Positions 22,644-34,100 of a DNA stretch of 64,000 bases are shown here, piece by piece. The notes beneath the pieces are model-generated. The model saw only the letters and a program-made list of their open reading frames with translations. It was not told where the DNA came from and made no database searches. The position numbers were made by a program, and so were the translations under genes. The DNA comes from Setomelanomma holmii (Eukaryota > Ascomycota > Dothideomycetes > Pleosporales > Phaeosphaeriaceae). The stretch's first letter is position 1, and every line of letters starts with the position of its first letter. The DNA lies in assembly GCA_010015745.1 (NCBI GenBank), contig ML978158.1:248001-312000 (forward strand). Reading direction: 5' to 3'.

Positions 22644-24178
22644 CTACTGCGTCTCTCTAACAACCTTGTCGACTGCCTTCGCAAAGTAGTCGACATTGTG
22701 TGTGTTCAGACCAGCCATTGAGATACGGCCGTTTTTGGTCATGTAGACGTGTGCGTCCTCACGAATTTTCAGCACTTGCTGCTCAGTCAAGCCCGTGAAG
22801 CTGAACATGCCGATCTGGTCTGTGATGTGGGCCCATGTGCCAGGTGTGCCCATCTCCTCGAGCTTGCTGCGGAGCGCCGTACGCATCTCCTTGATACGCC
22901 CAGACATCTCCCTCAGATTTGCTTCCCACTCGGCGAACAGCTTAGGGTCGTTGAGGACGGTCGAGGCGATGCGGGCACCGTATGCGGGAGGGTTGGAGAT
23001 CTCGGAGCGCTGGAGGATGGCAAGCTGCGAGGCAATGCGCTTGACGGTCTCTTCGGCGTCTGATGATGGTGATGTAACAAAGTGGAAGCAACCGGCACGC
23101 TCGCCGTACAGGCCAAAGTTCTTTGCGTAGGACTGGGCAATGCAAAGCTCGAAGCCCTGCTCAACAAAGTAGCGAATGGCCCAGCCATCGCGGGCAAGAT
23201 CACCCGACGCGAAACCTTGATAGGCCGTGTCGAAGAATGGGAAGTGCTTCTTCGCCCTGATCACCTCAGCAATCTTCTTCCACTGATCCTGTGTGGGATC
23301 AACGCCTGTAGGGTTGTGTGCGCAGGCATGCAGTACGACGATGCTGCCTTCAGGAGCGTCATGAATTGTGCCAATCATGCCATCAAAGTCGAGGCCCTTT
23401 GTCTTCTTCGAGAAGTACGGGTATGTCTTGTATGAGAGGCCGACGTTGGAGAAGATCTGGAAGTGGTTCGCCCATGTTGGGTCTGAGAAGTAGACGAGGC
23501 GGTCGGTCTTTGGCTTGTAGAACTTGGAGAGGAAGAGAGCGCCCAGGTGCACAGCACCGGTACCGGAGATGGTCTGCAAGCTGGTGACCTGTGGGTCTGT
23601 GTAAGCTCAGGGTCATAACGTGCGGGAGGGGTGTGCGCACCCGTTTTTCCTTGATGGCGGGGCTGTCGCCACCGAGGACGAGTTTCTGTGAGGCGGTTGT
23701 GAAGTCGGCGAGACCGGCAATGGGGAGGTACTCGTGGTTCAGATCGGGGTCGTTGCGGAGAATCTCATCAGCCTGTAGTGAGAAGTGAATGTCAGCTCGC
23801 TGCTTCCTCAATGGCGCGAGTGAAAGGAGCAACTGAAGCTCACTCGCCCACAGTACTTGCCTTCTTGACCACGGGCAGAATCCAGGGCTTCGCGTTGTTG
23901 TCCCGGTAAGCTCCAATGCCCAAGTCGACCTTGTTGGAGTCAGTGTCACGGCGGTAGGCGGCCATCAACCCAAAGAGCGGGTCTTCAGGCGCCTGCGGGA
24001 CCGTGCTCGCGTCGAATGCTGTCGCAGTCATTGGTGCTATGTGTGTGGAGATTTGAGTGAGTCGGGATTGGGAGGAGGATTGTGAGGGCGAGGAGGAAGA
24101 AGAAGAAGCAAGGGTGGTTTGAGAAGGTGACTTTGGCATGACTGCGGGCGTGAGAGCTCCCACACTTTTACGTTTCAC
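22644..24178 (-). CDS. Aspartate aminotransferase
   Basis: This enzyme interconverts aspartate/2-oxoglutarate and oxaloacetate/glutamate using PLP. Exons 23861-24178, 23641-23772 and 22644-23588 total 465 codons. Fold type I landmarks: VDLGIGAYRDN, HEYLPIAG, SGTGAVHLGALF, the Asn motif HACAHNPTG, the Asp/Tyr motif FFDTAYQGF, and the PLP-lysine loop QSYAKNFGLYGERAG. Intron 1 (23773-23860) has a GC donor (AAG|GCAAGT) and a CAG acceptor, so it is a GC-AG intron; a GT donor two bases later would create a stop. Intron 2 is 52 nt with GTGCGC. The first 49 residues are Ser/Gln-rich; a start at 24031 (MTATAFDAS) would give about 415 residues, the usual length of the cytosolic isoform. The longer form may be a mitochondrial or alternative product. 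Confidence 0.93.
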
Positions 24179-24398
24179 CGCCTAGAAGGAAGCTGCAGCC
24201 ACTGACGCTAGCCCCGCGCCTTGCTCTCGGGTGATATGCCGGGGAAGAGGATGCGGAGAGCGACGAGACTCGAGACGACAGGAACGAGCGCGTCAGCCAT
24301 CGCGACGGCTTCGGACAGGCTTCTTAAGAGCTGCGCACCAGACCGCGGTGTCGAAGGGGTCTTGTGAGCAAGCCGAGGCACATGCAGTCTTATCCGAG

Positions 24399-24587
24399 AT
24401 GATGTCAACCATCAACACCTGCCAGATGCTCTCACTTCTCACATGCTGCGGGTCCGCTGTCTGCCCCGAGTACACCTACAAGCACGCTGGAGACGGAGGG
24501 CCGCCCGAGACGAACGGCTGTCTAGCCGTCAAGTGGGTCTGCAGCATGCGCCGACTCCACAAGGCGTGCGGTTGCTGTTCCTGGTAA
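24399..24587 (+). CDS. Small cysteine-rich ORF (possible microprotein)
   Basis: A 62-codon ORF between AAT (start 24178) and UFE1 (end 24689), on the opposite strand. It encodes nine cysteines including CC pairs (LLTCCGSAVC and CGCCSW) and strongly prefers C/G-ending codons (AAC, TAC, CAC, AAG), unlike random ORFs here. It has no clear signal peptide and I recognise no family. It could also be the last exon of a longer gene, since the frame is open to 24231. Confidence 0.35.
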   Translation: MMSTINTCQMLSLLTCCGSAVCPEYTYKHAGDGGPPETNGCLAVKWVCSMRRLHKACGCCSW

Positions 24588-24688
24588 ACCGGTCCACTCA
24601 GCACGCAGGGGAAAGTAATGGAGAGAACTGCCATGTTGTCACATGCTGGGTATCTAACGCAACCTGCATCCTGCACCCTTGATAGCTG

Positions 24689-25871
24689 TCATATGAATAG
24701 GTCCCAGAGAACAAGCGTCGAGCAAAATATACATGTCGACCAGAAGACTGCCTGCGCGGTGCTCCTTCTCTCCGTCGCACGCTTGAGCTCCTTGTTTCCG
24801 CTCCCGACATTCTCCGTCGTGGAAAATGAGTCCTCCACCAGCTGGTCAATGTGCGCCGACTGCACGCTGAGGTTGTTTGCGAGCGTCGTTTGCAATTCCG
24901 AGATTTCGAGGAGTGACTTTTCCGTCGCCCTTGGAAAATTAGCAATAGTCTACCATGAAGGCAAGAGGAATATGGACATACCGAACTTTGTCGAGCTGGT
25001 CCTCGTACTGCTTGAGCATGTCCTGGTTCTCCTGCGCAAACAGCTGCAGCTGCTCAGGGTCGAGCTGCTGCTCAATGACCCCATTCGACTCGTCCTGGTT
25101 GTAGCCTGTCTTGCCACGATAGTCCGCTGAGGCCCCTGCGCTGTGACCGCCGTTCATGCCGCTGTAGTCATTTGTACCTGGACCGGACATTCTGGTCTTG
25201 TAGAGCACGCTCTTGCTCTTCTCCACCTCTCTCATAAGCCTGATTTCCATCATGGAGCTCTGGAAGCTGCCACATTCCTCCAGCTGGCTTTGTAGCGACC
25301 ATATGATGCTCTCTCTGTGTGCCCTCAGCGTGTTCGCCTTGGCCTCCTCGAGCTCCTCGTCCACGCTCTTCGCTGTTATTGCACCACCTGCTGCCCAGCG
25401 TCCCAGTGCGCCGAGTCCCTGCTTTGCTCGCTTTCTTAGCGCGACCTGCGACTGTGTGCTTTGCCGTATCTGTTCGGCATCGCGGAGTGTGTTGATGGCA
25501 AAATTCAGTTCTCGCAGCGACTGCTTTGCCGATGCATCAATCTCGGTGCGCTGAGCATCGCTAAGGTACTTGGTGTCTGTATCACCGGAAGAGGAGCCGT
25601 TGGCGCGCGCATACTGCTTCCGCCTCGGAGGAGCCGCGGTTGAGAGATAGCTCTGACGTATCGATTTGAGGTCGTTGTGAAGCTTGGTGACATGAAATCG
25701 CTGTTGCAGTCAGTCACAGCTGTGCTTGAGTTCGCTGCGCGCAACGTGTCCCACAATGCGGTATGCTTCGCTCAGAAACTCATCCAAATCCTCCACGCGG
25801 AAGATGTAGGGTTCGACCGGGCGTGCGTCATGCTTTGCCAGCACTTGGTTGAAAACGGGCGTGATGTCCAT
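24689..25871 (-). CDS. UFE1: Syntaxin-18 family Qa-SNARE Ufe1 of the ER
   Basis: Ufe1 is the ER-resident t-SNARE for retrograde Golgi-to-ER fusion. Model: exon 1 25755-25871 (MDITPVFNQVLAKHD, then EPYIFRVEDLDEFLSEAYRI), exon 2 24982-25700, exon 3 24689-24929, about 358 residues. Intron 2 (24930-24981) splits an Arg codon; intron 1 ends at 25701 with branch-like TGACTGAC, while its donor is either GTGGGA at 25754 or GTTGCG at 25745 (both keep the frame). The N-terminal domain has the SIRQSYLST element. The SNARE motif lies in exon 3 (LLEISELQTTLANNLSVQSA, then HIDQLVED), with the zero-layer Gln probably in SVQSA. It is followed by GNKELKRATERRSTAQ and a C-terminal membrane anchor ending WDLFI. 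Confidence 0.92.
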
Positions 25872-27181
25872 TGCGTTGCGAAATCATTGCAGTTGGAGCT
25901 CTGGCGTGAAATGAAGATGATCCCCGCGGGAGTGCCCATCTGGTCTTCGCTTAACTATGACGTGCACCTCAGCGCAAGGCCGGCTATCCTACACCTACCT
26001 TTACTCCACCTTCACGCGTCTTTCCTGATCGTGAACATACTCGTTTGACAGTAATTACGTAGGGGGAAAATGGAACTCATACCAAGGTGTCTGCTGTGAA
26101 GCACACCTTGCGCAGTCCCACGTACTTCACCATCGATACCTAGAAAGACATCGTGGCCCATCACCCCATGCATGCATAGCAGTGGTCCCATCCTGATACA
26201 AGGCCAGAGGGCTCTGTAAGTGGAGAAGGCACTCGGTGGTCCGCGTGAAGTACGCCATGGCAAGTATCGTCACAACTCTTCCCTGCCATTCACCATCATC
26301 TCGTCGCATCGTCAGTCCATTCCCTTTCAACTATCCGACTATCTGTGAACATGCTCTCGGCGCATGCGCAAAGTCGCACACGATGCAACGAGACGTGTGA
26401 ACGTGGTATTCGTGATACAAAATGCCATGCTCGGGTGCCAAGGTCGAGGCTGTTATCGAGGAACCCGAACTTGAAATGTGCTCTACGCACCCGATTGGGC
26501 ATATTCGCACGAATAAGCATGTGCAGATCACGCCGTCTGACCATGGGACTGGAACCTGCGGCCCCGGATTTGCAAAAGACAATACGATCATGCTATCTTT
26601 GGCATAAAAATGTCCAACGATGACGCGAGCCGCTCGGTACAGCGACTGGCATTCCTCATGTCGTCTTCGCAACATCATAGGCACCTGACACCCATCTTGC
26701 AAGACACCCTTTGGCCATTGTAACTGCGCTCCGCATCTTGCCTCGCCATTGGTCCTTAATGGAAGAGTACTCGGTCAGCTTATATCAGGCTACCCAATGA
26801 GAGCTTCAGCCGCAGTAAAACTGCCAAAACGCCACAGTGATGGTCACGAACCTGTGTACAGCCTCTATGTCGACGCGGTTGCCTTCATGTATGAGCGGCC
26901 GCTTACCTCCGGAGCGGCTCTGCCGTTTCCTTCTTCCTCAAATCACTCATCTTCCTCTGCTATAGCAGCGGTGCAAAGCGGCTCTGTGAGAGCATACATT
27001 CACCTGGATCTGCAACAGGCCTCTGACCTCTCTGTATAAGAGCTTCAGCCTACCCAGCTGTAACCTACCTTCCTCATCCACACACCACACTTGCTCACTC
27101 TGCTCATCTCACCCAAAAGCTTTCTTCAGGTCTAGTCATCCTCTCAGATCAACAGCCCAACTCGACTCTACATCTGCCAAG
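25872..27181. other. Intergenic region, no gene seen
   Basis: This divergent interval between UFE1 (minus) and the small secreted protein gene (plus) should contain both promoters. Short ORFs on both strands lack motifs. The final 130 bases are CT-rich, typical of fungal leaders. Confidence 0.45.
27035..27040 (+). promoter_or_regulatory. TATA-like element upstream of the small secreted protein gene
   Basis: TATAAG sits 147 bp upstream of the ATG at 27182 and is followed by a CT-rich leader. Position and sequence fit a core promoter, but short AT words are common, so this is tentative. Confidence 0.4.
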
Positions 27182-27734
27182 ATGCGCTTCACCATCATCT
27201 CTCTTGTTCTCCCGGCACTTGCCCTCGCGGCCCCGGCCACCTTCGATGTCCGCGCCGAGAAGTGTGCTCCAACGTCCTATACTCTCTCAGACTATACCCT
27301 GGCTATCTCCAACACCTCTGCCTACGTGAACTTTAACTTCAAGTCCAACTTCGCCGACACCACCGGTATCGACGACTCTGTCATTACGGGTGCCAACTGC
27401 AACGCCAGCGGTTCGTCTATCCCCAACTCCAACGTCTGCAGCACGCCTAATCGCAAGCTGCTCTTTGACTTGCGTGCTCCTCAGGACCAGGCTCACTACC
27501 AGATCACGCATACTTGGGTCTGTGATGGGTAAGTCTGGATCACTTTAGTAATGCAAAATTCTGAACGACTCTAACGATTGCTACAGCAAGACCTGGATGT
27601 CCGGCAACGACGTCACCGTTGGTCCACTCGACTGCATCGACGTCGGAAATGGCCAGCGTACGTGCCTCTTGGCTGCTCCTCAGACCATCGTTCCCCAGAA
27701 CGTGCGTCAGATCTGCAACACGCCTACTTGCTAG
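27182..27734 (+). CDS. Small secreted cysteine-rich protein (effector-like)
   Basis: Two exons (27182-27528, 27587-27734) flank a 58-nt intron (GTAAGT...CTAACGATTGCTACAG) that splits a Gly codon, giving 164 residues. Residues 1-17 are a clear signal peptide (MRFTIISLVLPALALAAPA). The mature part has eight cysteines, an even number suiting four disulfides, and alternating beta-like segments (YTLSDYTLAISNTSAYVNF). Overall size, leader and Cys count resemble Alt a 1/AA1-like secreted proteins of Dothideomycetes, but I cannot confirm that family. The gene has its own TATA-like element and CT-rich leader, suggesting strong regulated expression. Confidence 0.82.
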
Positions 27735-28037
27735 ACGTTTCCTCTCCATTGCTCTCATCATTCTGGCGCCTTATGTTGAAGTCACGGCCTTCTGAGCACT
27801 GGGCTTGAGCCTGAATGATGGAGATAGTGGGGGTAGCATGGGCTGGAGTTATCCTTTCTCACGGACTTTGCAGGAGATATAGGCATTGCGAAGGCGAACG
27901 GAGTTTCTGGGCATCTTTCTGGCATCCGCTTAACCGGGGGCTAGAATTGATACCGACCATAGGGCCTAATCCAATCAAAAATTTGCAGCAAATTTCATCT
28001 ACATCTCTGAATCAAAGTGATCGACTGCCCTCCAGAA

Positions 28038-29396
28038 TCATACCGCCTTAGGCCGCACCTTCTTAGGCAAATGCAGATCAGCACTAGAACACGCACACAC
28101 CAATACGACAGCAAAAGCCGTAGCCGCCAGCCTATTCTGCAAAACCAGCATGACCACAAACCCATACACCACTGCAACTACCTGCCAAAAGTACGCCACG
28201 CAATACGGCCACGTGCGGAACAGCCAAGTTCGCGAAATGTGACCAAGGTATTGCGTGGTATCGAAGACGAAATAGAGGTACTCCAAATTCGTCGGTGGTG
28301 CGAGCACATCTTTCCACATCTCCCTCCGATCAGCATGCGTATAGCAAGGGCCTGGCCCGTTGACGTAATCGATCTCGCGAGTGCGCAGGCAATATCGCCA
28401 GATTGGACTTAGTCCCACCGACCAGAAATACGGTTGTTCGTGCCGCATGAAAAATTCCCATTTCTTGACTGTCATCTTTGCTTCTTCGTCGCTGACTTGG
28501 AAGTGCTCGTCGTGCCATTGGCCGTCAGGTTTCCCTACGTGTGCCGGGCAGAACACGTTTCGTTCTCGATGAGACAAGTCGAGATGGATCAGTTTCTCGA
28601 GTCGACCGCAGTACTCTATATTAGCTGAGACATAGAGCTCTTTTAGTTTCTTTCCGCAATTACGTTCGTGCTCGGCAAAGCGTTCCGAGTAATCTTCGCG
28701 CTTGCACAGGCCAATCTTGACTAGTTGGTCCGGTGTCTGTTTGTCTTTGGACTGTGCTGTGTTGTGGGCATCAGAACAGCTGGGTGCCTGGGCAGTTGGT
28801 TGGACGGCCCGAACAACGTAAATGACACCTGATGTGTCGAGGCGAGTCGGAGGCTCGCGGAGTCTCTTTCGCAGTTTGATGTCAATTAGACGGGGACAGT
28901 CGGAAGCTGTCGCCGGTATGCGGATTGATGGGTGTGGAGGGGTGGCAGACTCGTCTTGCTGACTCGACGATGTAGTATTACTATCGTTTGGACCATTCGC
29001 TAAAGCAGATTCAGCTTCTGAGTGTAGCTGCTGAGCGCTATACGGCACGTGGAGCACGGCGTTGGGTTTTTTAGCACTGCCATCTCTGTGATGTCGCGAG
29101 CGACTCGAGAATTGATCAGAAACTCGTCGTCTACTTTTCTCGGGTCGGATGGGAATGGGCGAGTCGAGCGTAGGTGGTGCTAGCCGGTCTCGATTGACAG
29201 GAATCGCGGGCTCGCTTTGTGATCCAGCAAATTGTGGTCGTTGGCGAATCGAGTCCGGAGCAGTGACGTCTGTGACCACAGGTCGCTTCGGTGTGCTTGG
29301 AAGCCCACTTTGTGTCTCTGGTGATGCGTCAACAGACCTGACTGGAGTCGTCTCGCGAGAAGGACTTAGGGAAGGAAATCGCCCGGGACACGGCAT
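28038..29396 (-). CDS. T5orf172 (GIY-YIG-like) domain protein with hydrophobic C-terminus
   Basis: An intronless 452-residue protein. Residues 1-185 are disordered, Ser/Pro/Arg-rich. From about 190 to 330 there is a fungal T5orf172/DUF1766-type domain: GVIYVVRAVQ, then LVKIGLCKREDYSERFAEHE, an NCGKKLKELY strand, YCGRLEKLIHLDL and HDEHFQVSDEEA. These match the order of GIY-YIG-superfamily elements (strand, strand, Arg helix, Glu helix). The C-terminal 70 residues hold two hydrophobic stretches (FWQVVAVVYGFVVMLVL and AATAFAVVLVCACSS) likely to span a membrane. The domain is known from phage T5 and many fungi, with unknown biochemical role in fungi. Membrane anchoring would argue against a free nuclear nuclease. 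Confidence 0.75.
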   Translation of the reverse strand: MPCPGRFPSLSPSRETTPVRSVDASPETQSGLPSTPKRPVVTDVTAPDSIRQRPQFAGSQSEPAIPVNRDRLAPPTLDSPIPIRPEKSRRRVSDQFSSRSRHHRDGSAKKPNAVLHVPYSAQQLHSEAESALANGPNDSNTTSSSQQDESATPPHPSIRIPATASDCPRLIDIKLRKRLREPPTRLDTSGVIYVVRAVQPTAQAPSCSDAHNTAQSKDKQTPDQLVKIGLCKREDYSERFAEHERNCGKKLKELYVSANIEYCGRLEKLIHLDLSHRERNVFCPAHVGKPDGQWHDEHFQVSDEEAKMTVKKWEFFMRHEQPYFWSVGLSPIWRYCLRTREIDYVNGPGPCYTHADRREMWKDVLAPPTNLEYLYFVFDTTQYLGHISRTWLFRTWPYCVAYFWQVVAVVYGFVVMLVLQNRLAATAFAVVLVCACSSADLHLPKKVRPKAV

Positions 29397-31128
29397 TGGA
29401 TCGCTTTTGGATGAGGTAAAGAGGAGAGTGAAGCTGGAGTACTGTCAAGACTACTACACCAGCCTTGCAATACTTATCCCACATCTCTAACCACCCTATA
29501 GGCGGCAGTGCACCATCGCATGCATGCAGCTGTGGCTGTGTTGGCATGTCACTACCGTGCCGCACTCCTGCGTATTGGCCCCCAGATGACACGGTCACCA
29601 GCCACTACTGCTCGAAGAAGCCAATTCCTCCACTAAGAAAGTGTTCTTATCGCTCAAGAAACAATCAGTGTCTCTGTTTCCCAGCCTTTGCATGAGACAA
29701 TGCCACATTGATGTCTGTTTGTGATGTCGCGGAGACGGAAGGACGAGGCTGACGTCGTTCTCAGGCTGCAGGTACATGGATTGTGTTCTAAGATTGGCGA
29801 GGCGAGGTGGAGGATGCCGTTTGGTGTTGCAGGTCTCCCGCACTACGCGCGCATATTGGGTCGTTCGTGGAGGGTCGAGCAATAGTATGGTGGCCGTCTG
29901 GAAATGCTATCATTTCTGTTACTCATGCTCATCGACAACTAACAAGTTGCTTAACGCAAATTCCTTGGGTATGGATGGATTGGAACGTCCGTTTTCAAGT
30001 CGTGCTGAAAGACTGGCCTGTAAGGTTCGAGCTTAGACTTCGAGCGTGCCTCAGTGGAATTCAAGTCTGTGCCGGACTACTCGTTTCCCTCTTGGGTGGG
30101 ATATCGAAGACACCGAGAACTGTCTACAAATGTTTGTTGTGGTTCATTTGTGTGAGGCGACCGCATCTATCTTCAATGTCATCTCCGACGCAATCTCTCC
30201 TGCAGTTTGTAAACACCGAGTCCGATCCTTTGGTCAGCGGTTTCTACGCCGTGTGATGGTTGAAGCGAGACGCCATCCTGTACGATAGGTGATTGGCGCT
30301 CAGTGCAATGCTTGTGAGCACGGTAAATTCTAGAAATATACATATCATCCTGAGAGCTGCGTTCGTGTTGTCCTGCCAGCAATCGAAGGAAGCAGCACAA
30401 GAGACTGGTCCAAGAGGAACGTAATACTGCTGCCTTACTTCTCAGTACCTGCTATTCCAGCAAATTCTGCTTAGTGTGGATGGAGGCTGTCAACAGAGTG
30501 ATCCTGCTAATATTCTTTCGCTGCTGCCTGAGGCCCGATCGACATATAGATTAAATTCTTGCCACAGCGAGGTTGCGAAGTCTGAGTAGGTGAAGAAGCG
30601 TCGTAATTCAGACCGTAAGACTCTCTTCAATGCTCGAGCTTACGTCAAATTTCAAATTCCACGGACCAACAACCTCCGGAGTACGAGCGCTCAAAGTGAT
30701 TGTTTAGCGCGCTCGACAATCGAAGCTGTGGAGCACCGTAGAGGTGTTTTCGAAAGGGTGATCCCATGAACGGAGCAAATTCAATCGCATCAGCTATCGA
30801 GATCATTATGCAAGGGAACCGAGATACTGCATAGTTGATGTGATGTGGAGGTGTAGTGTCAGGGACTTTCGTGGGGCAATCGAAGCCCTGTTGATCAATG
30901 TAGTTTAGCGCGGATCTTCAGGCGGCGACGCCACTCATCTATGGCTCACCGACCTTCAACCCTTCCTCGCCATTACCCTTACACTGATGCCTAGACCGGC
31001 TTGAATATACAATCAGCCTACATGATCGCCCAAAGCGAGCTGAGTATTGATCGGTTGAGGCGAAGGTCGGAAAGGGTGCATTTAGTACAATAACCTCATT
31101 GGCAAACTTTATCGCCTTCAACGATACC
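29397..31128. other. Intergenic region, no gene seen
   Basis: Divergent interval between the T5orf172 gene (minus) and the ABC transporter (plus). It should hold both promoters. The longest ORF (29807-30256) has no motif, poor codon bias and overlaps several others. No RNA gene or repeat was recognised. Confidence 0.45.
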
Positions 31129-34100
31129 ATGGCAATCTTACAGACTCCCATGTCTACCAAATCTTGGGCATGGTCGCAAGACACCCAGCCGATCTCTCAA
31201 TGTCACAAGATATGGGTATAGCTTTCTTGTCGCGCCATACATACATCTTTGCTAACAAATATAGGACATTGAGAATGCTCGCTTCACAGCATGTTTCATG
31301 CCTGTCGTAACGGCGACTCCTGCTGTACTTGCAGCTTTGATTCTTGCGCGCTACTCATTCCGATCATTTGGAGCATATCGACCAAGATGGACGAAGCCAT
31401 TCGTGCAAGAGACGAAGGAGAAGGCGGGCGACCTGGAACAAGCGCCGAAGCAACACCCGCTGACCTCAATTCTGAGCTTGTTAGCGATCTCGGGAATTGG
31501 TCTTGCATTGCAAATCATCAGTGTCTTCCTTCCAGAACGGCAGATGATACAGATATATCCAGCGATAGCATGGGTAAGAATGTCGGAATTTCTGAGCATA
31601 TCTATGGAAATTGACAAGGTTTATAGGGCATTGCTGTAGCGATTGTTGCAGTCGAGCGTCCAAGAACCACATCGATGTCACTGCTATGTCTTTTCACAGT
31701 TCTACTAGCAACACAGCTAGTCACACTATCTCACAATTCGCAATTGTTTGTCAAGTTCCGAATCGAAAACATCTCGGCATTATTCGCGCCGGTTGCGGCT
31801 CTGCTGGGCATACTCGTGGTGCTGAACATGCCTTTCAGAGACCCAATGATGCCAAATGAGGATATCAGCCCAATCTACAGCACTCCAACTATCAAGCTTC
31901 GAACACCCGAGGACAATCTCACGCCTTGGCAGTATATGACTGTCTCATGGATGGCACCCTTGGTACAGGAAGGCTACAAGCGACAGTTAGACAATGAGGA
32001 CGTTTGGGACCTTCCCTGGACGTTCAAACACACTCGGCTTCACCACACCTTCAGGAGGCTTTCAGGTTCCGTAACTCGAAGAGTTTTCGTGGCGAACGGC
32101 ATGGACTTGGTCCGTACCACAATTATGGGCTTGCTGCGACTGACTGCGGGTAAGCTCACGTATCATCAATTTAACACCGGTCGGACACTAACACATACCC
32201 ACAGGTCTCCTCACGCCTGTTTTGCTGCAGCGCCTTCTCGCTTCCATGAAGAATAATACATACGACAAGTCGACCGTCAAAGCCACGATTGCATATGCTG
32301 TGCTGAGCGTGGCTCTAAGGTTATTCTCAGCACAGCTTGGAGTATTCACTTTATGGTATCAGCGACGAGCATATGAACGATCACGCGGCGAGTTGATCAC
32401 GATGCTGTACGAGAAGACTCTGAACCGAAAGATCCTCGGGGCGAGGCAGGTGGCAAAAGAGGAAGAATCGAATGATCACACTAACGATGATGGCGAGACG
32501 CAGACCAACGGTGGCAGCAGCGTTACTGAGGAGCCCAAGCTTCAGGGCTGGTTCTCGCGCATGCTGTCATCTATACGATCGGTGTTCTTGAGGAGATCCA
32601 AGGAGGCGGAGAAGGAGAAAGAAGCTGCATCGATGGGCAAGATTTTAAATCTCATGGTACGTTGAAACGTCACACTTTCACTTTTCGCCTTTTCCCATAT
32701 CAATCCACAAGGCACACGGCCTATCCTTGAAAACCTTACTGACTTTGGCCCTTGCGGACTGGCAGCGCAATGATGTCTATGAAGTAGCGCAACGTTTCTG
32801 GGACTTCGCGGACATAATCACACAGCCCTTTGGAGCCATCTTCGCCACTTTACTCATTTGGCGCATGTTAGGTTGGGCCTGCCTGCTGGGTGTATTTGCC
32901 CTAGCTGGATCGCAACTGATCAACATCTTCATTTCTCGCTTTATGGTATACTTCGAGAAGAAGCGAAGAGTAGCCACAGACGAGAAACTGCAGAGGACCA
33001 GCCAATTCATCGAATCCATTCGACACTTGCGCTGGTACGGTTGGCAGGAGTCATGGATGAACGGTATCCTTGAGTCACGACAAAAGGAGTTGCACCTGCG
33101 AATCATTCAGATCATCTTTACGACTTCACTCGCGTTCATGCTCCGGTTCGGATCGGGATTATTTCCAGCTGTGGCTTTCTATGCTTACACGGCGTGGGAG
33201 GGCAAGCCGCTTCGCGTTGATCTCATCTTCCCCGCGATGGATCTGTTCAATATGCTAGAGAGCTATCTGCGTGCTTTACCTCGACTAGTCACAAGTTTGG
33301 TCAACGCCTATGTTGCAATGGGTCGAATCGAAGACTTCATGGCTGAGCCCGACAAGGAGAAGGCAGATGTTGTGCCGGAAGGATCAGCTGATCTTCATCT
33401 CCACGATGCTTCGTTTGCATGGCCCGGGGTGGAGAAGAATGTGCTGGAGGACATCACACTTTCCTTCCCACCTGGTCTTACTGTCGTCTATGGCGAGGTG
33501 GCTTCTGGAAAGACAGCCTTGCTACAAGCATTGCTCGGTGAACTGGATAAGCGGGCTGGAGAATTCGTCCAGCCTGATCAAATCGTCGGATACTGTGCGC
33601 AGACGCCGTGGCTTCAGAGCATGAATATTCGCGAGAATATCTTGTTTTCGTATTCGTACGAAGAAGCTAGATACAAGCAAGTGCTTGAAGCATGCGCTTT
33701 ACTGCCCGATATGGCCGAGTTCAAGCATGGCGATCTTTCCAATATCGGAGAGAACGGAATCGGTTTGTCCGGTGGACAGAAGGCTCGAGTTGCGCTGGCT
33801 CGCGCCGTTTACAGTCAGGCTAAGGTTATTCTTCTTGACGATCCTTTATCTGCACTGGATCATCAAACAGCAGAATACATCGTGCAAAAACTCATCGCTG
33901 GTCCTCTGCTCGATGGACGGACGACGATCCTGGTCACACACCGAACTGAACTATGCCACGGACTTACCAAGCAATGGGTTGAGATGGTTCACGGACGAGC
34001 TACAATTCACGAACCTGCGGCAGAGGAAGAGTCGAAGCTAGCGTTGAAAAAGACTCACACCAACGAGTCGCTCTCCGAGGAAGAGGCACAGAGAAAGAAG

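Noticed and set aside
23383..23949. 188-codon minus-strand ORF overlapping the aminotransferase introns
   Set aside because: It reads through two introns and includes exon 2 only by chance; the splice model gives the full conserved enzyme.
31291..31614. Alternative-frame ORFs over the ABC transporter N-terminus
   Set aside because: The joined exons from 31129 give a continuous ABCC protein; the other frames are shadows.
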